A stretch of DNA of 64,000 nucleotides, from NCBI GenBank assembly GCA_019638615.1, contig JAHBTL010000002.1, forward strand, positions 124,001 to 188,000, read 5' to 3'. The stretch is from Chitinophagaceae bacterium (GTDB lineage: Bacteria > Bacteroidota > Bacteroidia > Chitinophagales > Chitinophagaceae). A program made the position numbers and the translations under genes. Below are positions 8,577 through 18,729 of the stretch, one piece after another; position 1 is the first letter of the stretch; each line of letters starts with the position of its first letter. The notes under the pieces were generated by a model. It saw only the letters and a program-made list of their open reading frames with translations. It did no database searches and was not told the DNA's origin.

Positions 8577-11216
8577 ATGCAAAAAAAGTATGTAACATTT
8601 ATTCTCCTGCCGGTATCCCTGGTGTTTTTCCTGCAATGTATCCATGCCCAGCCCAACATTTCTTCCATGAAATGCGAATACATACATCAGCCATTGGGCA
8701 TTGATGTGCAGCACCCCAGGTTAATGTGGGAGATCGCCTCTCCGGCAGCGGTTAAGCAGGTCGCTTACAATATATCAGTCGCTTCTTCAAAAGAAAACCT
8801 GCAGAGCGGCAAAGCCGATATATGGAGCTCCGGCAAAACCAATACTGAAGATCAGCTTGCATATTACGAAGGAAAAGCACTATTGCCCCATAGTAAATAC
8901 TGGTGGAAGATAGAAGCTTTTTTAGCTGATGGGAAAACCATTTCCGGTCAAAGCTGGTTTGAAACAGGGAAAATGTCTTTGGCGGATTGGACGGCTTCAT
9001 GGATAACAGATGAATACGATACTGCATATTCTCCTTCGCCCATGTTCCGTAAAGTTTTTAATGTAAACAAACCCATTGCTTCAGCAACATGTTATATAAG
9101 CGGGCTGGGATATGCCGCCCTTTCTTTTAATGGGAAGCCGCTTACCAAAAACAGCCTTGATCCCGGCTTTACTGATTATGGGAAGCGGGTATTGTACATG
9201 ACCTACGATCTGTCTCCTGTACTAAAAACAGGAAAGAACTGCATAGGTGTGCAACTAGGCAATGGATGGTTCAATGAACAAACGCCTACCGTATGGAATT
9301 TTCACCAGGCGCCCTGGCGCAAACGTCCGCAATTAATCTGTGAAGTACATATTACTTACAAAGATGGCAGTAAGGAAATTATCCGGTCAGATGAAACATG
9401 GAAAACATCCACGGGTCCGCTGCTGTTTGATAACATTCATATAGGCGTTACGTATGATGCACGCCTCGTGCAAAAAGGCTGGAATACAGCCGGCTTTAAC
9501 GATGCATCCTGGAAGAAGGCGAAGCTGACAAAAGCAACGGCCCCCATTCTTGAAGCGCATACAATGCCTTCTGCTACCACTTCGGATACACTCGATGCTG
9601 TAAGTATTAAAAAGATAAATGATACCTGTTATGTTTTTGATATGGGACAGAATTTTGCCGGCGTACCTTTTTTGCAAATAAAAGGAACGAAAGGCACACA
9701 GGTAAAACTGAGGCATGCGGAAATGATTTATGAAGACGGGCAGGTTGATCAACGGAATATCAGCATGCACCTTCGTCCGCGCAATACGAGGGAAGTAATA
9801 CAATCTGACATTTATATATTGAACGGAGAAGGGACAGAAACTTTTATTCCGCCGTTTACTTACCATGGCTTCCAGTATATTGAACTCACTTCCGACAGGG
9901 CGATAGCTCTTGCAGATGTGAAGCTCCGGGCCTTAAGAATGCACAGCGATGTAAAAGAGCACGGGCATTTCCGTTCTTCCAACCAACTGCTGAATGATAT
10001 ATACGCCATCTGCAAAAACTCCTATCTCAGCAATCTGTTTGGCTTGCCAACCGACTGTCCTACCCGCGAAAAAAATGGCTGGATGGCAGATGGTTTTATG
10101 GTGCAGGAAGCCGGCATGATCAATTACGACTCAAGAAACATTTATGCCAAGTGGGTGAAAGATATGGTTGACGCACAGTCGGCAGATGGCGATGTACCGG
10201 GCATCGTCCCCACTTCATGGAAATGGAATTCCGAATGGGCCGGACCCATCTGGGATGCCGCCATTTTTATTGTTCCTTCATTGTTGTATAAATATTCGGA
10301 TGATAAAGAAAGCATGAAGCATATATATGCCACTGCGAAAAAATACCTTGAATTTGTTGCGACCACAGAAAATGAAAAAGGATTGCTGACAAAAGGGCTT
10401 GGCGACTGGTTGTACTATAAAGCCATTACGCCCGTTGATTTCATGGTTTCCTGCTATTATTACCACGACAATATATTGATGGCAAAAATGGCGAACACCA
10501 TCGGGCGTGGCGACGAAGCCGGGAAGTACGAAGAAAAAGCTGCAAGGATCAAGGACTCTGTCAATAAATATTTCTTTGACCCGGTGCAGGTATCCTACGG
10601 CAATAAAACACAGCTATCTTACGCGCTTCCGTTGTATATGAACATTGCGCCTGAACAGTACCGTAAGCAATTAGCAAAAAATCTCGATAATATGCTTGCG
10701 GCGAATAATTACAGTCTTGATTTTGGATTTATCGGGAGCCTGATCGTTCCGGAAGTATTATCTGATTTCGGTTATACAGAGTCGGTATACAAAATGGTTA
10801 CAAAAGAAACCCTGCCTTCCTGGGGATACTGGATCAAAAATTTCAATGCTACCAGCTTATTTGAAACCTGGGATATAAGCCGCAATATAGGAGATGCATC
10901 ACGCAACCATCCTTCTATGGGCGCCATATCCGCATGGATGTACAAAACCTTAGCGGGGATCAATACAGCCGGTGATGCACCCGCATTTAAAAAGATAAAA
11001 ATCAAACCTGCCTTTATCAGCGGTCTTGATTTTGTTGACGCCAGCTATGCTTCTCAATACGGTACGATCAAAAGCCACTGGGAACGCAAAGGGAAGACGA
11101 TCACCCTGAAGGTTACCATTCCGTCGACAAGTACCGCAACCATTGAGCTGCCCGGGAAGGAGGCAAAAGAAGTGAGCGGCGGGGATCATGTATTTCATTA
11201 TACCACAGACAAGTAA
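8577..11216 (+). CDS. Alpha-L-rhamnosidase, GH78
   Basis: Secreted 879-residue enzyme removing terminal alpha-L-rhamnose from pectic glycans or glycosides. The start at 8577 (MQKKYVTFILL) gives a signal peptide ending CIHAQ; an earlier ATG at 8541 would overlap the previous gene. Domain order is typical: N-terminal Ig-like domain (CEYIHQPLGIDVQHPRLMWE), rhamnosidase N domain (about 150-300), concanavalin-like domain with the VFDMGQNFAGVP motif, (alpha/alpha)6 catalytic barrel with DCPTREKNGWMADG and the acidic TSLFETWD motif, and a C-terminal beta domain. It lies just upstream of the convergent SusD/SusC operon and is likely part of that utilisation locus. Confidence 0.93.
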   Translation: MQKKYVTFILLPVSLVFFLQCIHAQPNISSMKCEYIHQPLGIDVQHPRLMWEIASPAAVKQVAYNISVASSKENLQSGKADIWSSGKTNTEDQLAYYEGKALLPHSKYWWKIEAFLADGKTISGQSWFETGKMSLADWTASWITDEYDTAYSPSPMFRKVFNVNKPIASATCYISGLGYAALSFNGKPLTKNSLDPGFTDYGKRVLYMTYDLSPVLKTGKNCIGVQLGNGWFNEQTPTVWNFHQAPWRKRPQLICEVHITYKDGSKEIIRSDETWKTSTGPLLFDNIHIGVTYDARLVQKGWNTAGFNDASWKKAKLTKATAPILEAHTMPSATTSDTLDAVSIKKINDTCYVFDMGQNFAGVPFLQIKGTKGTQVKLRHAEMIYEDGQVDQRNISMHLRPRNTREVIQSDIYILNGEGTETFIPPFTYHGFQYIELTSDRAIALADVKLRALRMHSDVKEHGHFRSSNQLLNDIYAICKNSYLSNLFGLPTDCPTREKNGWMADGFMVQEAGMINYDSRNIYAKWVKDMVDAQSADGDVPGIVPTSWKWNSEWAGPIWDAAIFIVPSLLYKYSDDKESMKHIYATAKKYLEFVATTENEKGLLTKGLGDWLYYKAITPVDFMVSCYYYHDNILMAKMANTIGRGDEAGKYEEKAARIKDSVNKYFFDPVQVSYGNKTQLSYALPLYMNIAPEQYRKQLAKNLDNMLAANNYSLDFGFIGSLIVPEVLSDFGYTESVYKMVTKETLPSWGYWIKNFNATSLFETWDISRNIGDASRNHPSMGAISAWMYKTLAGINTAGDAPAFKKIKIKPAFISGLDFVDASYASQYGTIKSHWERKGKTITLKVTIPSTSTATIELPGKEAKEVSGGDHVFHYTTDK

Positions 11217-11696
11217 AATGAGCATCAAATCGTATCTTTAAGATGAGGGCTCGACAAAAAGGCTGTCATTGCAATCCCAACTAAAGGTTGTGTGGCAATG
11301 ATACTTATTATTCAATTTGATATTTATTCAATAGATTATAAAATTCAATTTGTTGATGTATAAATTCTGTCTTCCTTTCAATTGTAAACCTTCTGCTTTT
11401 TTCTGTTACTTTTTTCCGCAAAAAAGTAACCAAAAAGCCGCCCGAAATCCCCACCTGCCGGACGGGCAGGGACTACGGCCGATTTCGGGAAAGCTTTGAT
11501 TAAACTTTTGTACTACTGTGAACTCAGCAACAGAATCCTGATAGTTTTTCTCCGAACCAGGACGCATACAAAGACTGCAAAATAAGAATACAACGTATCA
11601 CAATTCAATAATTGAGCTCTCTAATTGTAAACTCTAAAATGTTCAACGACCTTTTGGCCAGTCTCAAAATAAATCTCCTGTTCAATACCATGAGCG
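11217..11696. other. Intergenic region between convergent GH78 and susD genes
   Basis: 480 bp without a credible gene. It holds the nested hairpin element at 11405-11489 and otherwise AT-rich sequence with no recognised feature. Confidence 0.5.
11405..11489. repeat. Double hairpin element
   Basis: GTTACTTTTTT (11405-11415) is perfectly inverted at 11420-11430 across a CCGC loop. Immediately after, CCCGAAATC (11441-11449) is inverted as GATTTCGGG (11481-11489), enclosing an inner stem CCTGCC/GGCAGG (11454-11459/11465-11470). Similar AAAAAGTAACCAAAAAG hairpins are common in Bacteroidota intergenic DNA. It sits between convergent genes and could terminate both. Confidence 0.6.
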
Positions 11697-13181
11697 TTAT
11701 TCCAGCAGCGGATTGATCTGCACTTCAGCAAGTGGTATGGGAAATTTGAGATTTTCCTCCTTAAATGTAGCGCCACTGGGTAAAGTAAAGCCTACGGCAT
11801 TTACCATATTTCCATTTACGGCATCAAAAATTTTATGCGTTCGTACAATATCAAACCAAACCTTGTCTTCCGCGCAAAGTTCCCAGTACCGCTGCTTCCA
11901 TACTTCTTCCCTGAAATCTGCCTGGCTTAGCCCGGATACGTTTGCCAGCCCCGCGCGTGAACGAATGGCATTTACCGCATTATAGGCCGCAGCATTCGGA
12001 TTCCCATCGGCTTCATTTTGCGCTTCGGCATACGTAAGCAACACATCCGCATAACGTATCACAGGAAAATCTTTAGCGGAACGCGGTGCATTGTCGAGGA
12101 GATTTTTATCAAAGAATTTATACATCGCCCAGGCAAAATTGTGTGTTGTTCCGTCAACAGTGATCGTATTGAAAAAGAAGCCGTTGTTATTACGCCTCAG
12201 ATCGTTGGGCGCATAAGATCCCAGGAAACTGTCTTCCGGTATTAACAACCCCATATCATTGTCTACATGACCATTTCGGTTGAAGGATACACCCTTCGGA
12301 TACAGTTCGTTTGGAACGATGGAATTAACGATATTAAGCCCGAACTGAATGCTGAAAATATGCTCCTGCCTGTTGTCGAAATCCGGGTTATTCAGCTTGT
12401 CAAACCAGCTAAGGCCGGCATCGGTCTGAAAGAGTGAGAAAGAGCTGCTGTTGATCACCTCCAGCGCCTTATCACGCGCCAGCGCAGCCTTGTCGGTTTG
12501 ATTTACAGGAAAACCTGCCATGCTTAAATACGCTTTTGCCAGCAATGCTTTCGCGGCGCCGACGGAGGCTCTGCCTGTGCCTTCGGGCGTAGCGGGCAAC
12601 CCGCTGGCTTCCACATCTTTTAAATCAGGTACAATGGCAGTTTCATAAATATCCTTTATGCTCGTTTTCGGCAACAATCCGTCTTCGGAGTTAGCCGTAG
12701 GCGTGAGTTTCAGGGGAACATCGCCGAAGATATTCACGAGCGTATAGTAATAATAGGCACGCAAAAATTTTGCTTCGCCCAACAGCTTATTGCGCTCAGC
12801 TTCATTCATTTCAACATTTGGAATATTGGCAATAGCCAGGTTGGCAGCTTCTATTCCCTGGTAGCAGGAGCCGAACCATTGCTGCAATAAGGGGCTTGCA
12901 GAATTTTGCCGAAGGTTTACCACGTTCACGAGATCATTGCCTTCCGACATTGTTCTGTAACCACCCGTAACCAGCTCTAACATGGCATAACCGTAGTTAC
13001 GGCCGCTACCGGTATAAGGAGGATATAAAAAGGAGTAGATGCCGTCTACTGCTGCACGCGCATCTTCTTCGGATTTATAAAATTGTGAGCTGGTAATTAC
13101 GGAACGAGGAGCTTCTTCCAGCCATTTTTTGCAGGAGCTGAATACAACCGCTGCCAGTATAAACAGGATAATATTTTTCAT
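11697..13181 (-). CDS. SusD/RagB-family glycan-binding lipoprotein
   Basis: Outer-membrane surface lipoprotein that lids the SusC channel encoded immediately upstream (11-bp gap). It has 494 residues, signal MKNIILFILAAVVFSSC with lipid Cys17, then the SusD-like N-terminal region (WLEEAPRSVITSSQFYKSEEDARAAVDGIYSFLY). Helical TPR-like segments include LLGEAKFLRAYYYYTLVNIFGDVPL, the family hallmark, and the conserved C-terminal RAGL...FREEVWKQRYWELCAEDKVWFDIVRTHK block is present. Specificity is not predictable; neighbouring rhamnosidase suggests a rhamnose-containing glycan. Confidence 0.95.
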   Translation of the reverse strand: MKNIILFILAAVVFSSCKKWLEEAPRSVITSSQFYKSEEDARAAVDGIYSFLYPPYTGSGRNYGYAMLELVTGGYRTMSEGNDLVNVVNLRQNSASPLLQQWFGSCYQGIEAANLAIANIPNVEMNEAERNKLLGEAKFLRAYYYYTLVNIFGDVPLKLTPTANSEDGLLPKTSIKDIYETAIVPDLKDVEASGLPATPEGTGRASVGAAKALLAKAYLSMAGFPVNQTDKAALARDKALEVINSSSFSLFQTDAGLSWFDKLNNPDFDNRQEHIFSIQFGLNIVNSIVPNELYPKGVSFNRNGHVDNDMGLLIPEDSFLGSYAPNDLRRNNNGFFFNTITVDGTTHNFAWAMYKFFDKNLLDNAPRSAKDFPVIRYADVLLTYAEAQNEADGNPNAAAYNAVNAIRSRAGLANVSGLSQADFREEVWKQRYWELCAEDKVWFDIVRTHKIFDAVNGNMVNAVGFTLPSGATFKEENLKFPIPLAEVQINPLLE

Positions 13182-13192
13182 ATCAAATCAAA

Positions 13193-16100
13193 TTAAAAGT
13201 TTGCATTTACGCCTAAAGTAAAAGTACGGGGACGTGGAGAGCCATAAAACTCTACGCCTTGCGCAAAAGATCCCCCGAATGTGCTTACCTCGGGATCGTA
13301 TTCCCTGTAAGAAGAGATCAGGAAAAAGTTTTGGACGTTGCCGTAAATGTTCAACCCGCTTAGTCTTAGCCGGCTGATCGTTTTTGCCGGGAATGTATAG
13401 CTCAGATTGATGCTTTTACCTCTTACAAATGAGCCGTCTTCCGCCCACCTGCTATCCATAAAAAAAGGAAGATCGGTTCCCCAGGGATCCACATGCGCGA
13501 AACGCAATGAAGGCACAAGTGTGTTTTGGTTCGCCGGACTCCATGCTTCTGCAAGTATGCTGGCATAACTGTTGGCGTAGTATTGCCTGTCTTCAATGGT
13601 AAGGCTTGTAACATTCATTACTTTATTCCCTTGTCTTAACTGAACATCCGCACGCAGGTTCCAGTTTTTGTAGCGGACAGAAGTAGTGAAAGTCATTTCA
13701 TATTTGGGAAACATATTGCCTAAAACCATTGCATCGCTGTTGTCAAAAAGATGATCTCCGTTAACGTCCAGGCGTTTGATATCGCCGGGCTCTTTGCCAT
13801 AGAGCGCTGCTTCTGCAGCTTCGTGCTCACCCCAGGTACCGATCCTTTGAAAGCCCCAGAAATTACCGATGGGCTTACCCACCTGGAGAATATTGGTTTG
13901 TCCCAGGAAGTTGGGCCCGGGGTATATATCCGCATTGGTGGCCCCCAGTGTAAGTATTTTGTTTTTGTTGGCTGCAAACAGCACTCCCAGGTTCCAGTCA
14001 AACTCTTTATTCCTTACAATAGCACCATTCAGCATCAGCTCAAGCCCTGAATTCTGCAAACTGCCGATATTGGTTGTTACCGTCGCATACCCGGTAACGG
14101 TAGATATGGGAACATTTAATAAAAGGTTGGTCGTTTTCTTCTTATAATAATCGGCAGTGAACGATAAACGGTTATTGAAAGCAGACAGATCCACCCCGAT
14201 GTTTACCTGTGCCGTTTGCTCCCATTTTAAATTTGAATTGGGAATACTTGCCGGCACAGCCCCGATATACATCTGGTCGTTCAGGCTGATGGTAGAAGTG
14301 CCTACATTCCCCAAAGAAGAATAGGGGTTGATTTCTGAGTTACCTGTGATGCCATAGCTTCCCCTGAGCTTTAAAAATGAAATAGTTCTGCTGGATGAGA
14401 GAAAATCTTCGTTTGACAGGATCCAGCCCACCGCTCCCGACGGGAAAAATGCATATTTATTGGAGAAGCCAAACTTGGAGGAGCCATCATAGCGGCCTGT
14501 AAAGGTTACCAGGTATTTACCCTGGTAATCGTAGTTCACGCGGCCGTAGTAAGAGTTCAGCCGGAAATTATAGTAGTTAGATACAGGCGCCCCGCGTACT
14601 GCACCGGCGCCGAGGTTATTGTACTGGTAATAATCCGTTGAAAAGTTGGTAGCATTGGCGCTGGCGCTTTCCTGGCTCGATTGCATCCAGCTGGCGCCCA
14701 ATACTGCATTGATGCGGTGATCTTTACCAATATAATTGTCGTAAGTGAGGTAATTTTCCGATTGCCAGTAAATATTTCTTGAACTGCCCACGGTGGCGGA
14801 CCCGCCTATAGGGCCGATACCCTGCAGCTCTTTACCGATGTACAGGTTATTTCTTTGCGAGAATATTTGCGAGGAATAAGTTGTTTTAAAAGAAAGTCCT
14901 TTTGCCAGCTTCACCGAAGCATAAAAATTAGCCAAAACCTGGTCGTTGATAAACAGGTTCGCCATTTCTTCCAGTTGCCTCAGGGGATTATCGGCAGGGT
15001 ATATGCTGGCATTATAGTGCGAGCCATCAGCATTGAAGTTATAGCCAAAATCATTCAGCCGCGACCAGTTACCGTTGGGATATTTTACCGGGAAGATCGG
15101 TAGCATTTCTATCATCATCCTGGTAGCGTTCATCCCCCCTACTGCCCAGTCGTCTACCCGGTTGGTTTTAACCTGGTTGTAGGCTATATCTCCACCAACG
15201 GTTAGCCATGAACGTAAGCTCATTTCAGTATTGTAGCGGGCACTGAATTTTTTATACCAGGTATTTTTAAGTATACCCTGGTCATCCTGGTAACCTATAT
15301 ATAAACCATTCCTGGATTTTGCGGTACCGGAGGTAAGCGAAATAAAGTGGCGGTTGGAAAAAGCTTTCCTGAGAACAGCATCCTGCCAGTCCGTATTATA
15401 AATAGGGCTGCCGTTGGCGTTGAACAGTTCGGGATAGTCCGCATGAAGGTCAGGTAAAGCTCCTCTTGACGGATCATACTCCCAGGCTCTTTTAAACCAT
15501 TCCATATATCCTTCCGAATCCAGCATCTCCATTTTCCTCGCAATTGTATTCAGGCTCACATTGCCATTGTAGGCCAGCCCGAAATCTCCGTTCTTCGCTT
15601 TTTTGGTAGTAACAATAATAACGCCGTTAGATCCTCTTGCACCATAAATGGCAGTGGAGGAAGCATCCTTCAGCACATCTATGGATTCTATATCGTTAGG
15701 ATTGATGGACTGGAAGTCGGCCCCTACAATTCCATCAATCACGAACAATGGCGCGTTGGACGCGGTGATCGAATTAAAGCCACGCAGGTTCACGCTGATC
15801 CCTCCTCCCGGTCTGCCTGAATTATTGTATATGTTCAGCCCCGGTACTTTGCCCGATAATGCCTCTAAAGGATTGGAAACAATCCTGTCTGCAAGGTCGG
15901 ATGATTTAACGGAAGCTACAGCGCCTGTTACATCCGATCGTTTTTGTTTTCCGTAACCTACCACCACCACTTCATTCAAGCCCGATACCGACTCATACAG
16001 TACAATAACCACCTCCCTGTTCTCACGAACCACATAACGGCTTGGCTCAAACCCTACAAAGCTTACCTCCAGTACTACGGAATCTTTGTCCTGAACATCG

Positions 16101-16603
16101 AGTGAAAATTCACCGTTAGCGTCGGTAATGGTACCGTTCCTTGTATCTTTTTCCACTACCGACGCCCCCGCAATGGCAACACCATCCGCGCTGGCTACTC
16201 TTCCCTTTACTTTTTTGAGCTGAAGGGTAGATTTTGCCGGGTCGGCAACGATTATGATAACGTTATTATTTACTATTCTGAAGTTTAGAGGCGTAGTGCT
16301 CAAAATCCTGGTTAGCAGGTGTGTTACTTCTTCATTATACGCTTCTATCTTCAGGATCTTCTGAGAAGGAAGTATGTCGTCATTGAATATAAAACGGTAA
16401 TCTGTTCTTTTTTCAATGGCAAGAAAAGCATCTGAAAATGAAACATTTTTCAGGCGCATTGTCAGTTTTGTTTGTGAATGGAGCTTGGCAGAAGAGTGAA
16501 GGCAAAATAACACGGTAAATACAAAAGTCAACTTCATACACTGGAGAATTTTCCGCAGTGTGTTCGAGTCAATAAAAACACACTCCAGTAGTTTTTTTTG
16601 CAT
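13193..16603 (-). CDS. SusC/RagA-family TonB-dependent receptor with STN domain
   Basis: Outer-membrane importer for oligosaccharides; 1136 residues. The N-terminal leader (MQKKLLECVFIDSNTLRKI, then a hydrophobic stretch) is of the long SusC type. It is followed by a secretin/TonB (STN) domain at about 60-115 (FSDAFLAIEKRTDYRFIFND), a carboxypeptidase-regulatory-like Ig domain (VKGRVASADGVAIAGASVV), the VVVGYGKQKRSDVTGAV motif before the plug, plug motifs (LFVIDGIVG, DIESIDVLKDASSTAIYGAR) and the C-terminal barrel ending ...FTLGVNANF. The STN domain implies transmembrane signalling to the FecR and ECF sigma genes upstream. Confidence 0.95.
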   Translation of the reverse strand: MQKKLLECVFIDSNTLRKILQCMKLTFVFTVLFCLHSSAKLHSQTKLTMRLKNVSFSDAFLAIEKRTDYRFIFNDDILPSQKILKIEAYNEEVTHLLTRILSTTPLNFRIVNNNVIIIVADPAKSTLQLKKVKGRVASADGVAIAGASVVEKDTRNGTITDANGEFSLDVQDKDSVVLEVSFVGFEPSRYVVRENREVVIVLYESVSGLNEVVVVGYGKQKRSDVTGAVASVKSSDLADRIVSNPLEALSGKVPGLNIYNNSGRPGGGISVNLRGFNSITASNAPLFVIDGIVGADFQSINPNDIESIDVLKDASSTAIYGARGSNGVIIVTTKKAKNGDFGLAYNGNVSLNTIARKMEMLDSEGYMEWFKRAWEYDPSRGALPDLHADYPELFNANGSPIYNTDWQDAVLRKAFSNRHFISLTSGTAKSRNGLYIGYQDDQGILKNTWYKKFSARYNTEMSLRSWLTVGGDIAYNQVKTNRVDDWAVGGMNATRMMIEMLPIFPVKYPNGNWSRLNDFGYNFNADGSHYNASIYPADNPLRQLEEMANLFINDQVLANFYASVKLAKGLSFKTTYSSQIFSQRNNLYIGKELQGIGPIGGSATVGSSRNIYWQSENYLTYDNYIGKDHRINAVLGASWMQSSQESASANATNFSTDYYQYNNLGAGAVRGAPVSNYYNFRLNSYYGRVNYDYQGKYLVTFTGRYDGSSKFGFSNKYAFFPSGAVGWILSNEDFLSSSRTISFLKLRGSYGITGNSEINPYSSLGNVGTSTISLNDQMYIGAVPASIPNSNLKWEQTAQVNIGVDLSAFNNRLSFTADYYKKKTTNLLLNVPISTVTGYATVTTNIGSLQNSGLELMLNGAIVRNKEFDWNLGVLFAANKNKILTLGATNADIYPGPNFLGQTNILQVGKPIGNFWGFQRIGTWGEHEAAEAALYGKEPGDIKRLDVNGDHLFDNSDAMVLGNMFPKYEMTFTTSVRYKNWNLRADVQLRQGNKVMNVTSLTIEDRQYYANSYASILAEAWSPANQNTLVPSLRFAHVDPWGTDLPFFMDSRWAEDGSFVRGKSINLSYTFPAKTISRLRLSGLNIYGNVQNFFLISSYREYDPEVSTFGGSFAQGVEFYGSPRPRTFTLGVNANF

Positions 16604-16671
16604 AACTTGGGTTTGAATTTGTTAGATAAATGGTGGCTTCCGACCGGATACCACTTTGTTTAACTTCTCCG

Positions 16672-16695
16672 CGGGAAATGTAGCAGCATTTCCCG
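16672..16695. terminator. Hairpin between fecR and susC
   Basis: CGGGAAATG-TAGCAG-CATTTCCCG, a perfect 9-bp stem, followed on the plus strand by TTTTTGT. On the minus (operon) strand the hairpin sits between the FecR stop and the SusC start and lacks a following U-run. It could decouple expression of the regulators from susCD or stop antisense transcription. Confidence 0.5.
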
Positions 16696-16764
16696 TTTTT
16701 GTAAGATGTTTGTTAAGTACTTCTAGTCATACAGCAATTGTTTTGGTGGTGAATTGAATGGAAT

Positions 16765-17889
16765 TTATTTATTGATGATAAAGAGCCCTTTTGTTTTATC
16801 GTAGGTAAATGAAAAATTATACGATACAGAAAGCTGCGTCAGCGCTTCATGGATAGTTTCTGTTTCAAAAGTGGCTGTAAACCTTCTTGGCAGCAGGCTT
16901 TTATCGTGCACTTCAAAATTTACATTGTACCAGCGTGACATCTCCATTACTACTTCCTCAAATGGCTTGTTCCTGAAAACAAGTTTGTTGTTTACCCAGG
17001 AGGTTTCAATCACTGAATGATCGCCGGGCAGGTAGGTTACGGATGAAATGGACGGAGCCTGCACTGTGGTGGCTGATATTGCCTGTGCCGGATCGGTTAC
17101 AATTGTTTTATTGCTTACGGAGATCTTTTCCGATGGTTTTAATATTACTTTTTTCAGCGATTGATTTGCAAAAGACACTTCAAGGCTGCCGCTGATAAGA
17201 GCGGCTTCTGTCCGGTTTTCTTCGGGATATGCCCTTACATTAAAAGTAGTGCCTAATACTTTTACATCAATGGCGTCTGTGTGAATAATGAAAGGTACTT
17301 TCGCATTGTGGGTTACATCAAAAAAAGCTTCTCCTGTTAACGATACCTGTCTGAATATTTTCCCAAAATCATTATCATATTCCAGGTAGCTGCCGGCATT
17401 CAACCATACCGAAGTGCCGTCGGGCAGCTCTACTTTGGAGCGGGATCCTTTTTGAGCGGACACTACATGGGCATTGGCAGCTTTTGTATCAGCTTCATCT
17501 GAATTTTTCAGGATCAGCCACCGGGTCAATAAAAATACCAGCGCAAACGAAGCAGCGATGCTGACATACTTCCAAACCGGAATACGGCGCACTGCCCGCC
17601 CGGGGCGTTCATTAGTAACCCCATCAGCCGGCTCGTCAGGAAGTGATCCTGAATGATCCTGCCGGGTAACTATTTGCGCCGGAAACAGGTTATGCAATAT
17701 CCGGTTCGACATATAGTCCGGCATCTGCTGCGCCGGCTTGTAACTTTCCCATATCTGTTCCAGGGTATCTTTTAGCAGGGTATCTCCTTCACACTCCTGA
17801 ACAAGCGCTGCCAGCTCCTGCTGCTCAGCGTCTGTAATATTGTTGTTAAAATACTTTTTTACAAGGTATTCTAGTCTGTTTATATCCAT
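16765..17889 (-). CDS. FecR-family anti-sigma factor
   Basis: Inner-membrane regulator that relays a signal from the SusC STN domain to the ECF sigma factor encoded just upstream. In 374 residues it has an N-terminal cytoplasmic segment (MDINRLEYLVKKYFNNNITDAEQQEL), one membrane helix (IPVWKYVSIAASFALVFLLTRWL), and the periplasmic FecR domain starting KGSRSKVELPDGTSVWLNAGSYLEY and containing LTGEAFFDVTHNAKVPFIIHT. A C-terminal DUF4974-type domain (FRNKPFEEVVMEMSRWYNVNFEV) ends the protein. Gene order sigma, fecR, susC, susD is standard. Confidence 0.95.
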   Translation of the reverse strand: MDINRLEYLVKKYFNNNITDAEQQELAALVQECEGDTLLKDTLEQIWESYKPAQQMPDYMSNRILHNLFPAQIVTRQDHSGSLPDEPADGVTNERPGRAVRRIPVWKYVSIAASFALVFLLTRWLILKNSDEADTKAANAHVVSAQKGSRSKVELPDGTSVWLNAGSYLEYDNDFGKIFRQVSLTGEAFFDVTHNAKVPFIIHTDAIDVKVLGTTFNVRAYPEENRTEAALISGSLEVSFANQSLKKVILKPSEKISVSNKTIVTDPAQAISATTVQAPSISSVTYLPGDHSVIETSWVNNKLVFRNKPFEEVVMEMSRWYNVNFEVHDKSLLPRRFTATFETETIHEALTQLSVSYNFSFTYDKTKGLFIINK

Positions 17890-17985
17890 AGCTGTTTAGT
17901 ATACGAAGCGCCATTTGGGTAAAATGAGCTGTTTCATTCATATAGACGACAAGCCAAAACGAAAACAGGCCTAGTTCATTTCCAA

Positions 17986-18594
17986 TTATTTTTCAAAAGA
18001 GGCACTGATTGATTGTATCATCAGCAAAATACCTACTATATCAGGGCGGGTATTGAAGGTTTGTCTCAACGTGCGCAGGGCCGCGATCATATGATTTTTA
18101 ACGGTAGATGGAGAAAGGTTCAGGCGATGGGCGATTTCTTCATATTTAAGCCCTTCCTCCCGGCTGAGCATATACACCAGCTTCTGTTGGGCAGATAAAC
18201 GGGAGAGCGCTTCATGCAATAGCGCCGAAGTTTCTTTTTCGTTTAAATAGTATTCGGTGCTGTTATGATCCGGAACAGATTGTAGCCTGGACAAAGCCAA
18301 TGTTTCTGCGGCCATTTTCCGGAAGGCATTGATGGCGTGGTTCTGTGCCATGCGAAACAGGTAGCTTCCAAATTTTTCAATTTGGGGCAGTTGTTCTCTT
18401 TGTGTCCATATTTTAGTAAAAATATCCTGGATAATATCTTCCGCCATCTGCGGCGACCCTGTCAGTCTTAATATAAAGCCGTAGAGCTTGTTTTTGTATA
18501 AATGAAAGAGTTGTGTAAATGCAGCGGAGTCTCCGGTGGAGGACAAAAGCATCAACGCTTTTTCTGAATTACAGGCAATCGCTTTGGTATACAT
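17986..18594 (-). CDS. ECF RNA polymerase sigma factor (FecI-like)
   Basis: Alternative sigma factor of 202 residues that should activate the adjacent susCD operon when released by FecR. Region 2 is seen as YKNKLYGFILRLTGSPQ then DIIQDIFTKIWTQ; region 4 is LKYEEIAHRLNLSPSTVKNHM, a canonical helix-turn-helix. It lies 96 bp upstream of fecR on the same strand. The first residues (MYTKAIACNSEKALML) are slightly long, so an internal start at MLLSSTGD is conceivable. It is divergent to the glycosidase gene at 18730, and the shared intergenic region may hold promoters for both. Confidence 0.95.
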   Translation of the reverse strand: MYTKAIACNSEKALMLLSSTGDSAAFTQLFHLYKNKLYGFILRLTGSPQMAEDIIQDIFTKIWTQREQLPQIEKFGSYLFRMAQNHAINAFRKMAAETLALSRLQSVPDHNSTEYYLNEKETSALLHEALSRLSAQQKLVYMLSREEGLKYEEIAHRLNLSPSTVKNHMIAALRTLRQTFNTRPDIVGILLMIQSISASFEK

Positions 18595-18729
18595 CAGACC
18601 GCTGGAAGTTTTGAATCATATAAAAGTATGTAAAACTTTCATATGGCACACACCGATCTTTAAATTTGAGTATAAACATGTAAATAGGTAAATGATCCTG
18701 ATCTTTACGGGCAGAAATATTGCTCCTTC

